The translations under genes and the position numbers were made by a program. From Actinoplanes sp. SE50/110 (lineage in GTDB: Bacteria; Actinomycetota; Actinomycetes; Mycobacteriales; Micromonosporaceae): a stretch of DNA of 64,000 bases. Within the stretch, counting starts at the first letter, position 1, and each line of letters opens with the position of its first letter. The stretch spans positions 1,316,501-1,380,500 of the forward strand of contig NZ_LT827010.1 in assembly GCF_900119315.1 (NCBI RefSeq), written 5' to 3'. The notes below the pieces were generated by a model. The model was given only the letters and a program-made list of their open reading frames with translations, ran no database searches and was not told where the DNA came from. Shown one piece after another: positions 51,967-60,086 of this stretch.

Positions 51967-53043
51967 TCAGGCCGTTCCGCCGGGCCGCTGGTCACCGATC
52001 GAAGACGAGGAATTTCCGGGCGTCGTGTACCAGGCGGGCGGCGGCACCGCGGACCGCGGGGCCAGCCGGGACGCGGCGATGCGCTCGGACATCCCGCTGC
52101 TCTCCAGCGCCTCGGCCAGCGCCCGGCGCAGCTCCCGCTGCACGGACGCCTGACTGTCCGCGGTGGTCTTGGCGATCGTCCGGATCGTGGCGCCGTCCAC
52201 GGTCAGCTGCTCGACGCCGACCACGCTGGGCGGCTCGATGAACTCGGTCTGGTGCTCCGGATGCTCGGCCACCGCCGCGGCGGCCGTGCTGAGCACCGCG
52301 ACCGCCTCCTCCGAGTTGACGAACCCGATCGGAATGTCGATCACCACCATGGCCCAGCCCTGGCTCTTGTTGCCGACCCGGACGATCTCGCCGTTGCGGA
52401 TGTACCACAGCACGCCGCGCGAGTCGCGGACCGTGGTGATCCGCAGGCCGACGCTCTCCACCACGCCGGTGGCCTCGCCCAGGTCGACCGTGTCGCCCAC
52501 CCCGTACTGATCCTCCAGCAGCATGAACAGGCCGGCGATCAGATCCTTGACCAGGCTCTGCGCGCCGAAGCCGAGGGCCACCCCGACGATCCCGGCACTG
52601 GCCAGCAGCGGGCCCAGGTTGAAGCCGAACTCGCCCATCACCAGCAGCGCCGCCATGGTGAAGACCACCGCGCTGACGAAGCTGCGCAGCACCGAGCCGA
52701 TCGCCTCGGCCCGCTGCCGGCGGCGCTCCGGGATGAACTGTGCGTCCTCGGCGGTGACGTCGGACCGCTCCTTCAGCGGCTTGAGCAGCGCCGGCATCGC
52801 GGCCCGGGAGGTGCTGGCGGTGAGCCGGGTGATCATCCGGTGCAGCAGCCAGCGGATCAGCATGGCGATCGCGATGATCGCGATGATCCGGACCGGTTTG
52901 ACCACGATCACGTAACCGCTCTGGGCGATCCAGCCCGGCACGTCGTGGTGGGTCATCCAGTTGCACACCGAGTCCTCGGTGCACGACTTGGTCAGGTTGA
53001 CCGTCGGAAGACTGGGATCGGGAGTTGACGGAGCAAGGAACAC
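51967..53043 (-). CDS. MscS-type mechanosensitive ion channel
   Basis: A 358-residue protein. An outer N-terminus with two Cys (SCTEDSVCNW) is followed by three membrane segments (YVIVVKPVRIIAIIAIAMLIRWLL; SVLRSFVSAVVFTMAALLVMGEFGF; the pore helix LLASAGIVGVALGFGAQSLVKDLIAGLFMLLEDQYGVGD). The beta domain (GVVESVGLRITTVRDSRG) and a cytosolic cage follow. The GFGAQSLVKD pore motif is diagnostic. It opens under hypo-osmotic shock. The Cys pair at the outer end suggests a disulfide. Confidence 0.95.
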   Translation of the reverse strand: MFLAPSTPDPSLPTVNLTKSCTEDSVCNWMTHHDVPGWIAQSGYVIVVKPVRIIAIIAIAMLIRWLLHRMITRLTASTSRAAMPALLKPLKERSDVTAEDAQFIPERRRQRAEAIGSVLRSFVSAVVFTMAALLVMGEFGFNLGPLLASAGIVGVALGFGAQSLVKDLIAGLFMLLEDQYGVGDTVDLGEATGVVESVGLRITTVRDSRGVLWYIRNGEIVRVGNKSQGWAMVVIDIPIGFVNSEEAVAVLSTAAAAVAEHPEHQTEFIEPPSVVGVEQLTVDGATIRTIAKTTADSQASVQRELRRALAEALESSGMSERIAASRLAPRSAVPPPAWYTTPGNSSSSIGDQRPGGTA

Positions 53044-53233
53044 GGGGAGTCAAGGTACCGGGTCCGGCTGGGTGGATGACGTCAGACGTTTACCGTCCGG
53101 CTACAGATAACGCTCGCAATTTGGTCATCCATCAGGGACTATTGGCGCACAGGCTTCGTCAGCGAGGCCCAGATCACACACGGCTGAGCTACGGGAGCGC
53201 TACACAGCAACGGACACCGGAAAGGTGATCAGG
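53044..53233 (+). other. Leader region of the HNH endonuclease gene
   Basis: Less GC-rich than its surroundings, as promoters here often are. It holds a TGACGTCA palindrome near 53078 but no motif I can assign with confidence. Confidence 0.35.
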
Positions 53234-53791
53234 ATGCCTGACATACGACCCACAGTGGGCTCTTCCGCGTTGGTGCTGAACGCTACCTACGAGCCGCTGT
53301 GCGTCGTATCGGTGCGTCGGGCGACCATCCTCGTCCTCACCGACAAGGCGGAGTGCGTGTCCGACGGCGACGGCATCCTGCACAGCGCGCACGAGCAGCT
53401 CCCGGTCCCGTCCGTGGTCCGCCTCACGCGGTATGTGAAGGTGCCCTACCGCACCCATGTCGGGCTCTCCCGCCGGGCCATCTTCGCCCGGGACGGCGGC
53501 CGCTGCGCCTACTGCCGGGGCTCCGCCGAGACCATCGACCACGTCTTTCCGCGCAGCCGCGGTGGTTTGCACGCCTGGGACAACGTGGTGGCCGCCTGCG
53601 CCAAGTGCAACCACAGCAAGGGTGACAAGACCCCGGCCGAGCTCGGCTGGCGGCTGCATGCGATACCGCAGGCGCCGCGCGGGGTGGCCTGGCGGGTGCT
53701 CGGGCACCGGACGCCCGATCCCCGCTGGATGGACTGGCTCGACCTGCCCGACAATCACGCCGCCCCGGCCCTGGAAGCCGAGGCGGCGTAA
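53234..53791 (+). CDS. HNH endonuclease
   Basis: A 185-residue protein. The HNH core is at about residues 83-140: FARDGGRCAYCRGSAETIDHVFPRSRGGLHAWDNVVAACAKCNHSKGDKTP, i.e. C-x2-C, D-H, N and C-x2-C-N-H. ALVLNATYEPL at the N-terminus is typical of a very common actinobacterial single-copy HNH family of unknown role. ATG 53234 has AAAGG 9 bp upstream; GTG 53225 is too close to that site. Stops of this gene and the sortase gene abut. Confidence 0.93.
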   Translation: MPDIRPTVGSSALVLNATYEPLCVVSVRRATILVLTDKAECVSDGDGILHSAHEQLPVPSVVRLTRYVKVPYRTHVGLSRRAIFARDGGRCAYCRGSAETIDHVFPRSRGGLHAWDNVVAACAKCNHSKGDKTPAELGWRLHAIPQAPRGVAWRVLGHRTPDPRWMDWLDLPDNHAAPALEAEAA

Positions 53792-54598
53792 TCATTTCCG
53801 GGAGTCGATCAGCGAGGCGTAGACGACCACATTGTCGGAGTAGCCCTGCTCGCCCCCGAGCCACCGCCCGCCACAGGTCATGAGCCGCAGCGACGGCCGG
53901 CTGTAATCGCCGTACACCTTGCCCACCGGCAGCTGGTCCTTGTCGTAGTGCTCGACCGCGTTCACCTCGAAGACCGCCACCGTGCCGTCCGCGCGGCGCA
54001 CCTCGATCCGCTGTTTCGGTTTGAGCCGGCCCAGGTCGTGGAAGACCGACGGCCCGGTGCGGGTGTCCGCGTGCCCGACGAACAGCGCCGGCCCGAACTG
54101 CCCCGGCGTCGGCCCGCCGTCGAACCAGCCCACCTCGTTGTGCCGGTTCAGCGGCGGCACGTCCACCGACCCGTCGCCGGCCAACCCGACCTGCAGGATC
54201 GGCGCATCGACCTTCAGCTCCGGAATGCTCAGCCGTTCCGGGCGGCTCGGCTCCAGCACCGGGAAGGAGCGCGGCGGCGGCGCGTCCGGGCCACGGAACA
54301 TCCCCAGGTCGAAGCCGGTCGCCACGCCCAGGCCCATGCCGACCGCGAACAGGCCGAGAAAGAACAGGATCAGCGCGATCCAGCCGATCGGCCAGCGCCG
54401 GCGACGGCCCGGGGCGGGCCGGGGCGTGGGCGTACGGCGTGGCAGCGGCACCCGGAACGCCGGCCGGCCGCCCTGCGGGCGCGGGGCCGGCAACGGCCCG
54501 GTCACCGTCCCCGGCGGTGGGGCGGTGATCACCTGGGCCGGGCGTTTGCGGCGCACCGACTCCGGCACGTGCGGCGGCTTTCCGGTCGGGTCGGTCAC
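53792..54598 (-). CDS. Class F (SrtF-like) sortase
   Basis: A 268-residue protein. A Pro/Arg-rich cytosolic N-terminus (1-70), one membrane anchor (WPIGWIALILFFLGLFAVGMGLGV) and an outer sortase domain. The catalytic His is in LFVGHADTRTG and the Cys in LMTCGGRW. The segment before DNVVVYA reads EQGYS, so the Arg often found two residues before DN is missing; Arg in CGGRW may substitute. Sortases attach surface proteins to peptidoglycan. The gene 7 bp upstream encodes a protein with a sorting-signal-like tail, its probable substrate. Confidence 0.9.
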   Translation of the reverse strand: MTDPTGKPPHVPESVRRKRPAQVITAPPPGTVTGPLPAPRPQGGRPAFRVPLPRRTPTPRPAPGRRRRWPIGWIALILFFLGLFAVGMGLGVATGFDLGMFRGPDAPPPRSFPVLEPSRPERLSIPELKVDAPILQVGLAGDGSVDVPPLNRHNEVGWFDGGPTPGQFGPALFVGHADTRTGPSVFHDLGRLKPKQRIEVRRADGTVAVFEVNAVEHYDKDQLPVGKVYGDYSRPSLRLMTCGGRWLGGEQGYSDNVVVYASLIDSRK

Positions 54599-54605
54599 CG
54601 CGGCC

Positions 54606-55088
54606 TCAGCCCACCCGCCGGCGGCGGATCGACACCAGGCCCAGCGCGGCGCCCGCGACCATGGCCACCAGGCCGCCGCCGACCAGCAGCGGCACGATCC
54701 GCTCCGGGGCGGTGCCGCCGCCCCCGGTGGCCGGCCCGCGGCTCGGCTCCACCCGGGCGACCACGTGCAGGGTGGCGGTCGCCGTCCGGCCGTCCGGGCA
54801 GTGCAGGGTCACCGGGTAGTCGCCGGCCCGGTGCCCGACCGGCACCGTCGCGGTGGCGGTCAGGAAGCCGTACTGCGGCTCGACCGTGACCGACCCGATC
54901 GGGGCGGCGCTGACCGCGGCCGCCTTCAGGTTGTCGTCACAGGAGGCGCGCACCGAGACGGTGTCCCCGGCGCGCACGGTGCTCGGGTTCAGCTCGACGT
55001 AGACCACCGCGGCGGCCCGCGCGGCGGGTGGTGGCAGCAGCAGGACGGCGGCGAGCACCGGGAAAACGAGAGCGACGGCCAGGCGCAT
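54606..55088 (-). CDS. Exported protein with sorting-signal-like tail, candidate sortase substrate
   Basis: A 160-residue protein. Signal peptide RLAVALVFPVLAAVLLLPPPAARA (start ATG 55088), then an Ig-like beta domain (VVYVELNPSTVRAGDTVSVRASC...YPVTLHCPDGRTATATLHVVA) with two Cys. The C-terminus is a Gly/Thr-rich segment (RGPATGGGGTAPE), a membrane helix (IVPLLVGGGLVAMVAGAALGLVSI) and RRRRVG. Helix plus basic tip is the form of a cell-wall sorting signal, but there is no LPxTG. It lies just upstream of the sortase in one operon. Confidence 0.8.
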   Translation of the reverse strand: MRLAVALVFPVLAAVLLLPPPAARAAAVVYVELNPSTVRAGDTVSVRASCDDNLKAAAVSAAPIGSVTVEPQYGFLTATATVPVGHRAGDYPVTLHCPDGRTATATLHVVARVEPSRGPATGGGGTAPERIVPLLVGGGLVAMVAGAALGLVSIRRRRVG

Positions 55089-55260
55089 GGGATCCCCCCT
55101 CCAGGCCGTTCGCGTCGAAAAGCCCGCGGACGGCGCGTGAAGGTGATTTTCGCATCGCCACGCCCCATCCGCGTAGATCCCGACGGCGTGAGAGCACCCC
55201 AGCGTCCGGCGCCATTTGCGCTCCGCTACCGTGATTGATGTTCGAGGGGGCGTGAGACAG

Positions 55261-55548
55261 GTGTCTGTAACCACCACCGTTCTGGTCTATGTGATCATCC
55301 CGGCCGCGGTCATCGGCACGGTCGCCGTCATCGTGTTCGCCGGCTCCGGCAAGGGCAAGCCGTCCCGGCGCTACCGCCCCGGCCGGCCCTACGAGTTCGC
55401 CCCGATGTGGTTCCTGGCCGCGCCCGAGCGCGCCGCGGCCGGTCACGGGCACGCGACCCCGGCGATCGAGCGTGGACTGGTCATCGAGGACAGCTCCGGC
55501 GCCCCGGTCCGGCCCGGCCCGACAGGAGGCGCAAGTGACAAGTGGTGA
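55261..55548 (+). CDS. CtaJ-like small cytochrome aa3 oxidase subunit candidate
   Basis: A 95-residue protein from GTG 55261. One membrane helix near the N-terminus (TVLVYVIIPAAVIGTVAVIVFA), then the conserved-looking RRYRPGRPYEFAPMWFLAAPE and a His-containing tail. The YRPGRP-EF-P-WFLA pattern fits actinobacterial CtaJ, an accessory subunit of the bcc-aa3 supercomplex. The next gene encodes a DUF5130 protein, its usual neighbour. It overlaps that gene by 14 bp. Confidence 0.7.
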   Translation: MSVTTTVLVYVIIPAAVIGTVAVIVFAGSGKGKPSRRYRPGRPYEFAPMWFLAAPERAAAGHGHATPAIERGLVIEDSSGAPVRPGPTGGASDKW

Positions 55549-55924
55549 GCTGGCCGACGCCGATCGCGAGACTCCCTTCACGACGAGTCAGCTGCTGCGC
55601 CTCGACGAGGCGCTGCGCCTGGCCGACCAGGCGACCGGCCTGACCTTCAGCATCTATCTCGGTGAGCTGGCCGAGCCGGTCCGCGAATCCGCCGAGAAAC
55701 TCCACGCCGAGATCCGGAATCCGCAGCGTGCCGTGCTGCTGGCGGTCTCGCCGGACCAGCGCCGGCTGGAGATCGTCACCGGTGACGAGGCCCGCCGGCG
55801 GATCACCGACCGCGACGCGAAACTGGCCGCCTTCGGCATGGCCGGCTCGTTCTCCGGCGGCGACCTGCTGGGCGGCCTGCTGATCGGCCTCGACCAGCTG
55901 GCCTCGCACGCCGGTAGGGCCTAG
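55535..55924 (+). CDS. DUF5130 (TPM-domain-like) protein
   Basis: A 129-residue protein from GTG 55535 with AGGAGG 5 bp upstream. FTTSQLLRLDEALRLADQATGLTFSIYLGEL and HAEIRNPQRAVLLAVSPDQRRLEIVTGDEARRRITD match DUF5130, a TPM-like fold. It ends with a Gly-rich helix. No membrane segment. Function unknown, linked by context to the cytochrome oxidase. Its stop overlaps the stop of the convergent Uma2 gene by sharing a CTAG palindrome. Confidence 0.88.
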   Translation: MTSGELADADRETPFTTSQLLRLDEALRLADQATGLTFSIYLGELAEPVRESAEKLHAEIRNPQRAVLLAVSPDQRRLEIVTGDEARRRITDRDAKLAAFGMAGSFSGGDLLGGLLIGLDQLASHAGRA

Positions 55925-56472
55925 AACCAGCCCTTCGGGGTCACCCGCACCGGATACGGGGCGTCGAGGCGCAGATGCTCGGCGCCCTCCGCCACATGCA
56001 GGTACTCCCCATCGTCCAGGGTGTAGACGGTCAGCAGGCCGGGCGCGACCCGCCAGTACGCCGGGATGCCCGCCGACGCGTACACCGCGGGCTTGAGCAG
56101 CCGGTCGTAGAGCCGGGTCTCCGCCGACTCCACCTCGACCACCAGCGCCACGTCGGCCGGGTCCACCCAGACCGCCCCGGACGACCGCGGGCGCAGCACG
56201 GTCACATCGGGCACCAGACTGCTCTCCGCGATCTCCACGCCCAGTCGGACGCACACCCACCAGTCCGGCGGGGCGGCGGCGCGCAGCGTCGTGACGATCG
56301 CCTCGACCACGGCGTCGTGCGAGGCGTCCCGCGGTGGCGGGGTGACGTGCAGGCTGCCGTCGACGATCTCGTACCGATGACCGTCCTGCGGGAACAGGTG
56401 CAGGTCGGGTTCGGTCCATCGGCCGACCGGCGCATTCCAGCGCGCCGGCGAACCCTGGCTGAGCATCGTCAC
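55921..56472 (-). CDS. Uma2-family (DUF820) restriction-like nuclease protein
   Basis: A 183-residue intact member: FPQDGHRYEIVDGSLHVTPPP at residues 28-48, LVPDVTVLRP, VALVVEVESAET and KPAVYASAGIPAYWRVAP. The PD-(D/E)xK-type core residues (Glu in YEIVDG, Asp in VPDV, Glu-x-Glu in VEVES) are present. The family is abundant in actinobacteria and cyanobacteria; its biological task is not established. ATG 56472 or the Met two codons on. It gives the template for recognising the truncated copy at 18844-19221. Confidence 0.9.
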   Translation of the reverse strand: MTMLSQGSPARWNAPVGRWTEPDLHLFPQDGHRYEIVDGSLHVTPPPRDASHDAVVEAIVTTLRAAAPPDWWVCVRLGVEIAESSLVPDVTVLRPRSSGAVWVDPADVALVVEVESAETRLYDRLLKPAVYASAGIPAYWRVAPGLLTVYTLDDGEYLHVAEGAEHLRLDAPYPVRVTPKGWF

Positions 56473-56543
56473 GGGCCACCTCCCACACCGCGGGATGTCA
56501 GCCTACTCAGCCAGGGCCGCTGCAACTTGCAATATGCGAAGAC

Positions 56544-59102
56544 TCAGCCCGCGGAGCGGTCCTTCGCGCGGGCCTTCAACGCCCGCAGGATCCCGTCCCG
56601 GCCCTCGGCCACCAGCCGGCGCAGCGACGCCGGATGCCCGTCCTGCGCCAGCCAGGCGTCGGTCAGCGCGACCGTGTCCTCGCTGATCTGCAAGCTCGGG
56701 TACGCCAGGGTGGCGAACTCCTGCGCCGGCTCACTGTCCGAGCGGGCCCACACGTCACCCACCGCGGCGAAGAACTTCTCCGCGTACGGCGCCGTGAGAG
56801 CCACCTGCCGGGTGCTCTGGAAGCCCTGCAGCAGTGACCGGTTGAGCCAGTTCGGCAGGGCCTGCGGCCCGGTCAGCTCGGCCCACACCCGCGCCTTGTT
56901 CTCCGCGGTGGGCAGCAGCGCCCGGGCGATCGCCGCCTCCCGCTCGCCGCTGGCCGTCCGGTCCCCGCCGAGCTCCTCGTCGATCTCCTGCGCGGTGGCC
57001 GCCCCGATCGCGGCCAGCGCCTGCAGCAGCGACCAGCGCAGCTCGGTGTCGACGACCAGCCCGGCCGGCGCCCGGCCGTCGTTCAGCCAGCCGCGCAGCA
57101 CCGCCGCCTGCTCCTCGGTGCGCGCCGCGGTGATGAACGCCCGCGCCCAGGTCAGCTGCCATCCGCTGCCCGGCTCGGCGACCGCCAGCCGGCTCTGCGC
57201 CAGCTCGGCCAGCATCGCCCAGCCCTGCGGCGCCCACTCCGGGTCGGCGAAGCTGACCAGCGCGCTGCCCGCCTGCCGCAGGGTGGCGGTGGTCAGGTTG
57301 ATGTCGCTCTCGGCCGGCAGACCCGAGCAGACCAGCTGCACGTAGTCCCGGGCGGCCAGCTCGGCGTCGCGCAGCATGTCCCACGCGGCCGCCCAGCACA
57401 GCGCCCGCGGCAGCGACGACTCGAAGCCGGCGATGTGGCCGACCAGCACGCCCATCGAGCGCTCGTCCAGCCGCAGCTTGGCGTAGGTCAGGTCGTCGTC
57501 GTTGAGCAGCAGCACGTCCGGTGCCTTGACCCCGGCCAGCGCGGTGATCTCGGTGCGCTCGCCGGCCACGTCGACCTCCAGCAGCTCGCGCCGGACCAGA
57601 CGGTCGCCGTCCAGGTCGTACAGACCGATGCCGATCCGGTGGGTGCGCAGCGTCGGGTAGTCGGCCGGGGCCTCCTGCAGCACCGTCACGCGGGTGTAGC
57701 GCTGCTCGTCGTCCAGCTCGACGACCGGGCGCAGCGTGTTGACCTGCGCGGTCTCCAGCCACTGTGCGGCGAACTTGCGCAGTTCCCGGCCGGACGCCGT
57801 CTCCAGCTCGGTGAGCAGGTCGTCGAAGGTGGCGTTGCCCCAGGCGTGCTTGCCGAAGTAGGCCCGCAGGCCGGTCCGGAACGCGTCCAGTCCGACGTAG
57901 GCGACCAGCTGCTTGATCACGCTGGCGCCCTTGGCGTACGTGATGCCGTCGAAGTTGACCTCGACCGCCTCCAGGTCCGGCATCTCGCAGTACACCGGGT
58001 GGGTGGAGGAGAGCTGGTCCTGGCGGTAACCCCACGCCTTGCGCATGGCCAGGAACGTCGACCAGGCGTCGGTGAACCGGGTGGCGTGCGTGTTGCACCA
58101 GTGGCTGGCCCACTCGGCGAACGACTCGTTCAGCCACAGGTCGTTCCACCAGCGCATGGTGACCAGGTCACCGAACCACATGTGGGCGAGCTCGTGCAGG
58201 ATCGTGTTGGCCCGCTGCTCGTACTCGTAGTCGGTGACCTGCGAGCGGAAGATGTAGTGCGCCTCGGCGTGCGTCACGCAGCCGAAGTTCTCCATCGCGC
58301 CGGCGTTGAAGTCCGGCACCCACAGCTGGTCGTACTTGGGCAGCGGGTAGCGCACCCCGAACTGCTCGTGGAAGAAGTCGAAGCCCTGCTTGGTGATGAG
58401 GAACAGGTCGTCGGCGTCCAGGTATCGGGCCATCGAGGCGCGGCAGAAGACGCCCAGCTCGATGCCGTCGTGCGCATCACGGACCTCGTGGTACGGCCCG
58501 GCGCAGATCGCGGTGATGTACGTGCTCATCCGCGGCGACTTCGCGAAGTGGACGGTCCGCGCGCCCGCGCCGACCGGCTCCTCCCGCTCGACCGGCATGT
58601 TCGAGACCACTTTCCAGTGGTTCGGCGCGGTCGCGTGCCAGGTGAACTCGCTCTTGAGGTCGGGCTGGTCGAACGCCGCGTACACCCGCTGGGCGTCGGC
58701 GGTCTCGAACTGGCTGTAGAGGTAGATCTCCTTGTCGACCGGGTCCTCGCTGCGCTGCAGACCCTGGCCACTCGCCGAGTAGGCGAAGTCGCCCTCGACG
58801 ACGAGCGTGTTCTCGGCCGCCAGACCGGGCAGCGGCAGACCCTTCTCCGCCGACCAGGAGTCCAGGTCGAGCGGTTCGCCGTTCAGCGTGGCGCGGTGCA
58901 GTTTGACCGCCGCCGCCTCGATGAACGTCTCGGCGCCGGGCTCGGTGCACCCGAACGTCACGACAGTGGTGGAGCGGAAGACGCCGGAACCGGGATTGCC
59001 GTTTCCGTCGGTCAGATCGAGGGTGATGTCGTACCCGGTCACCTCGAGCAATCGACTCCGCTCCGCGGCCTCGACCTGGGTCAGGTTGTGAACACCGGCC
59101 AC
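56544..59102 (-). CDS. pepN: Aminopeptidase N
   Basis: An 852-residue M1-family zinc aminopeptidase. GAMEN is at residues 268-272. The zinc motif HELAH is at 303-307, with the third ligand Glu326 in LWLNESFAEW. An ERAP1-like C-terminal domain (about residues 530-850) follows. It removes N-terminal residues from peptides in the cytosol. GTG 59102 has GAAGGAGA 6 bp upstream; the open frame further upstream is antisense to the Rv2466c-type gene. Length fits actinobacterial PepN (about 850). Confidence 0.97.
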   Translation of the reverse strand: MAGVHNLTQVEAAERSRLLEVTGYDITLDLTDGNGNPGSGVFRSTTVVTFGCTEPGAETFIEAAAVKLHRATLNGEPLDLDSWSAEKGLPLPGLAAENTLVVEGDFAYSASGQGLQRSEDPVDKEIYLYSQFETADAQRVYAAFDQPDLKSEFTWHATAPNHWKVVSNMPVEREEPVGAGARTVHFAKSPRMSTYITAICAGPYHEVRDAHDGIELGVFCRASMARYLDADDLFLITKQGFDFFHEQFGVRYPLPKYDQLWVPDFNAGAMENFGCVTHAEAHYIFRSQVTDYEYEQRANTILHELAHMWFGDLVTMRWWNDLWLNESFAEWASHWCNTHATRFTDAWSTFLAMRKAWGYRQDQLSSTHPVYCEMPDLEAVEVNFDGITYAKGASVIKQLVAYVGLDAFRTGLRAYFGKHAWGNATFDDLLTELETASGRELRKFAAQWLETAQVNTLRPVVELDDEQRYTRVTVLQEAPADYPTLRTHRIGIGLYDLDGDRLVRRELLEVDVAGERTEITALAGVKAPDVLLLNDDDLTYAKLRLDERSMGVLVGHIAGFESSLPRALCWAAAWDMLRDAELAARDYVQLVCSGLPAESDINLTTATLRQAGSALVSFADPEWAPQGWAMLAELAQSRLAVAEPGSGWQLTWARAFITAARTEEQAAVLRGWLNDGRAPAGLVVDTELRWSLLQALAAIGAATAQEIDEELGGDRTASGEREAAIARALLPTAENKARVWAELTGPQALPNWLNRSLLQGFQSTRQVALTAPYAEKFFAAVGDVWARSDSEPAQEFATLAYPSLQISEDTVALTDAWLAQDGHPASLRRLVAEGRDGILRALKARAKDRSAG

Positions 59103-59180
59103 GTGCACTCTCCTTCGAGCTGACTGCTTTTCCCGAAGCCTATGCGGCCGGGCGCGTCCCGGTGGTGGCAGGATCGATGT

Positions 59181-59807
59181 ATGACTGAACGCGCCACCGT
59201 CGACATGTGGTTCGACCCGCTGTGCCCGTGGGCCTGGATCACCTCCCGCTGGCTGCTCGAGGTGGAGAAGGTGCGCCCCCTCGACGTCCGATTCAACGTG
59301 ATGAGCCTGTCCGTGCTCAACGAGGGCCGCGACCTTCCCGAGCAGTACCGAGAACTGATGTCGAAGGGCTGGGGCCCGGTGCGGGTCTGCATCGCCGCGG
59401 CCGAGACCGCCGGCCCGCAGGTGCTGCGTGACCTCTACACGGCCCTCGGCACCCGGATCCACCTGCAGAAGTACGAGTTGGACGAGAAGCTGTTCCGCGA
59501 GGCGCTGACCGAGGTCGGCCTCGATCCGGAACTGGCCGCGGCCGCGCTCACCGACGAGCGTGACGAGGCGCTGCGGGCCAGCCACAACGCCGGCATGAAG
59601 CCGGTCGGCACGGATGTCGGCACGCCGGTCATCCACGCGCCCGGCCCGGTCGACGGCGAGACGGTCGCGTTCTTCGGCCCGGTGATCACGCCGGCGCCCA
59701 AGGGCGAGGCGGCCGGCAGGCTCTGGGACGGCGTCCTGCTGGTGGCCGGCACACCCGGCTTCTACGAGATCAAGCGCAGCCGCGAGATCGGCCCGATTTT
59801 CGACTAG
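59181..59807 (+). CDS. Rv2466c-type mycothiol-dependent oxidoreductase, DsbA fold
   Basis: A 208-residue thioredoxin-fold protein with a helical insertion. FDPLCPWAWITSRW places the nucleophilic Cys at residue 15. The position of the second Cys in the CPWC form known from Rv2466c is Ala here. VRFNVMSLSVLNEGRDLPE and GTPVIHAPGP (cis-Pro) complete the pattern. The family works with mycothiol and is induced by thiol stress in mycobacteria. No SigR-type promoter is seen directly upstream. ATG 59181 after GGATCG. Confidence 0.92.
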   Translation: MTERATVDMWFDPLCPWAWITSRWLLEVEKVRPLDVRFNVMSLSVLNEGRDLPEQYRELMSKGWGPVRVCIAAAETAGPQVLRDLYTALGTRIHLQKYELDEKLFREALTEVGLDPELAAAALTDERDEALRASHNAGMKPVGTDVGTPVIHAPGPVDGETVAFFGPVITPAPKGEAAGRLWDGVLLVAGTPGFYEIKRSREIGPIFD

Positions 59808-59860
59808 TTCTTTTTGACTGGTTCGCCACCTGTTCACCGGTGCCGTCGTTGGATGGGGTG

Positions 59861-60076
59861 ATGTACACCTCATCCAGCGACGCGGGCGGCGTGACCGTCG
59901 GCGTCCAACGCGCAGTATGGCCGGATTTATCCCCTGAGCTGGCGGAACTCGTCGCCCCGCCGATCATCGTCACCACCGGGCCGGTGAAACGACCGGTGAA
60001 CGCGCATCGACGCGCACAGTTGAGCCGGTCACGCGGGAACATGCCGGTGGGCCGGCACCGGCACACCGCCGGGTAA
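59861..60076 (+). CDS. Possible small protein, 71 residues
   Basis: ATG 59861 follows GGATGGGG. The first part (GVQRAVWPDLSPELAELVAPPIIVTTGP) looks protein-like and the rest is basic. It contains a TTA codon, rare in such genomes and in Streptomyces a target of bldA control. Codon bias is weaker than in neighbours. No family recognised; could be spurious. Confidence 0.4.
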   Translation: MYTSSSDAGGVTVGVQRAVWPDLSPELAELVAPPIIVTTGPVKRPVNAHRRAQLSRSRGNMPVGRHRHTAG

Positions 60077-60086
60077 GTTGCCAGGC

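Noticed and set aside
53070..53100. TGACGTCA palindrome as operator of the HNH gene
   Set aside because: An 8-bp palindrome alone, far from the start codon, is too weak to assign.
59103..59180. SigR-type promoter before the Rv2466c-type gene
   Set aside because: No GGAAT/GGAAC with GTT at 18-19 nt on either strand in this gap.
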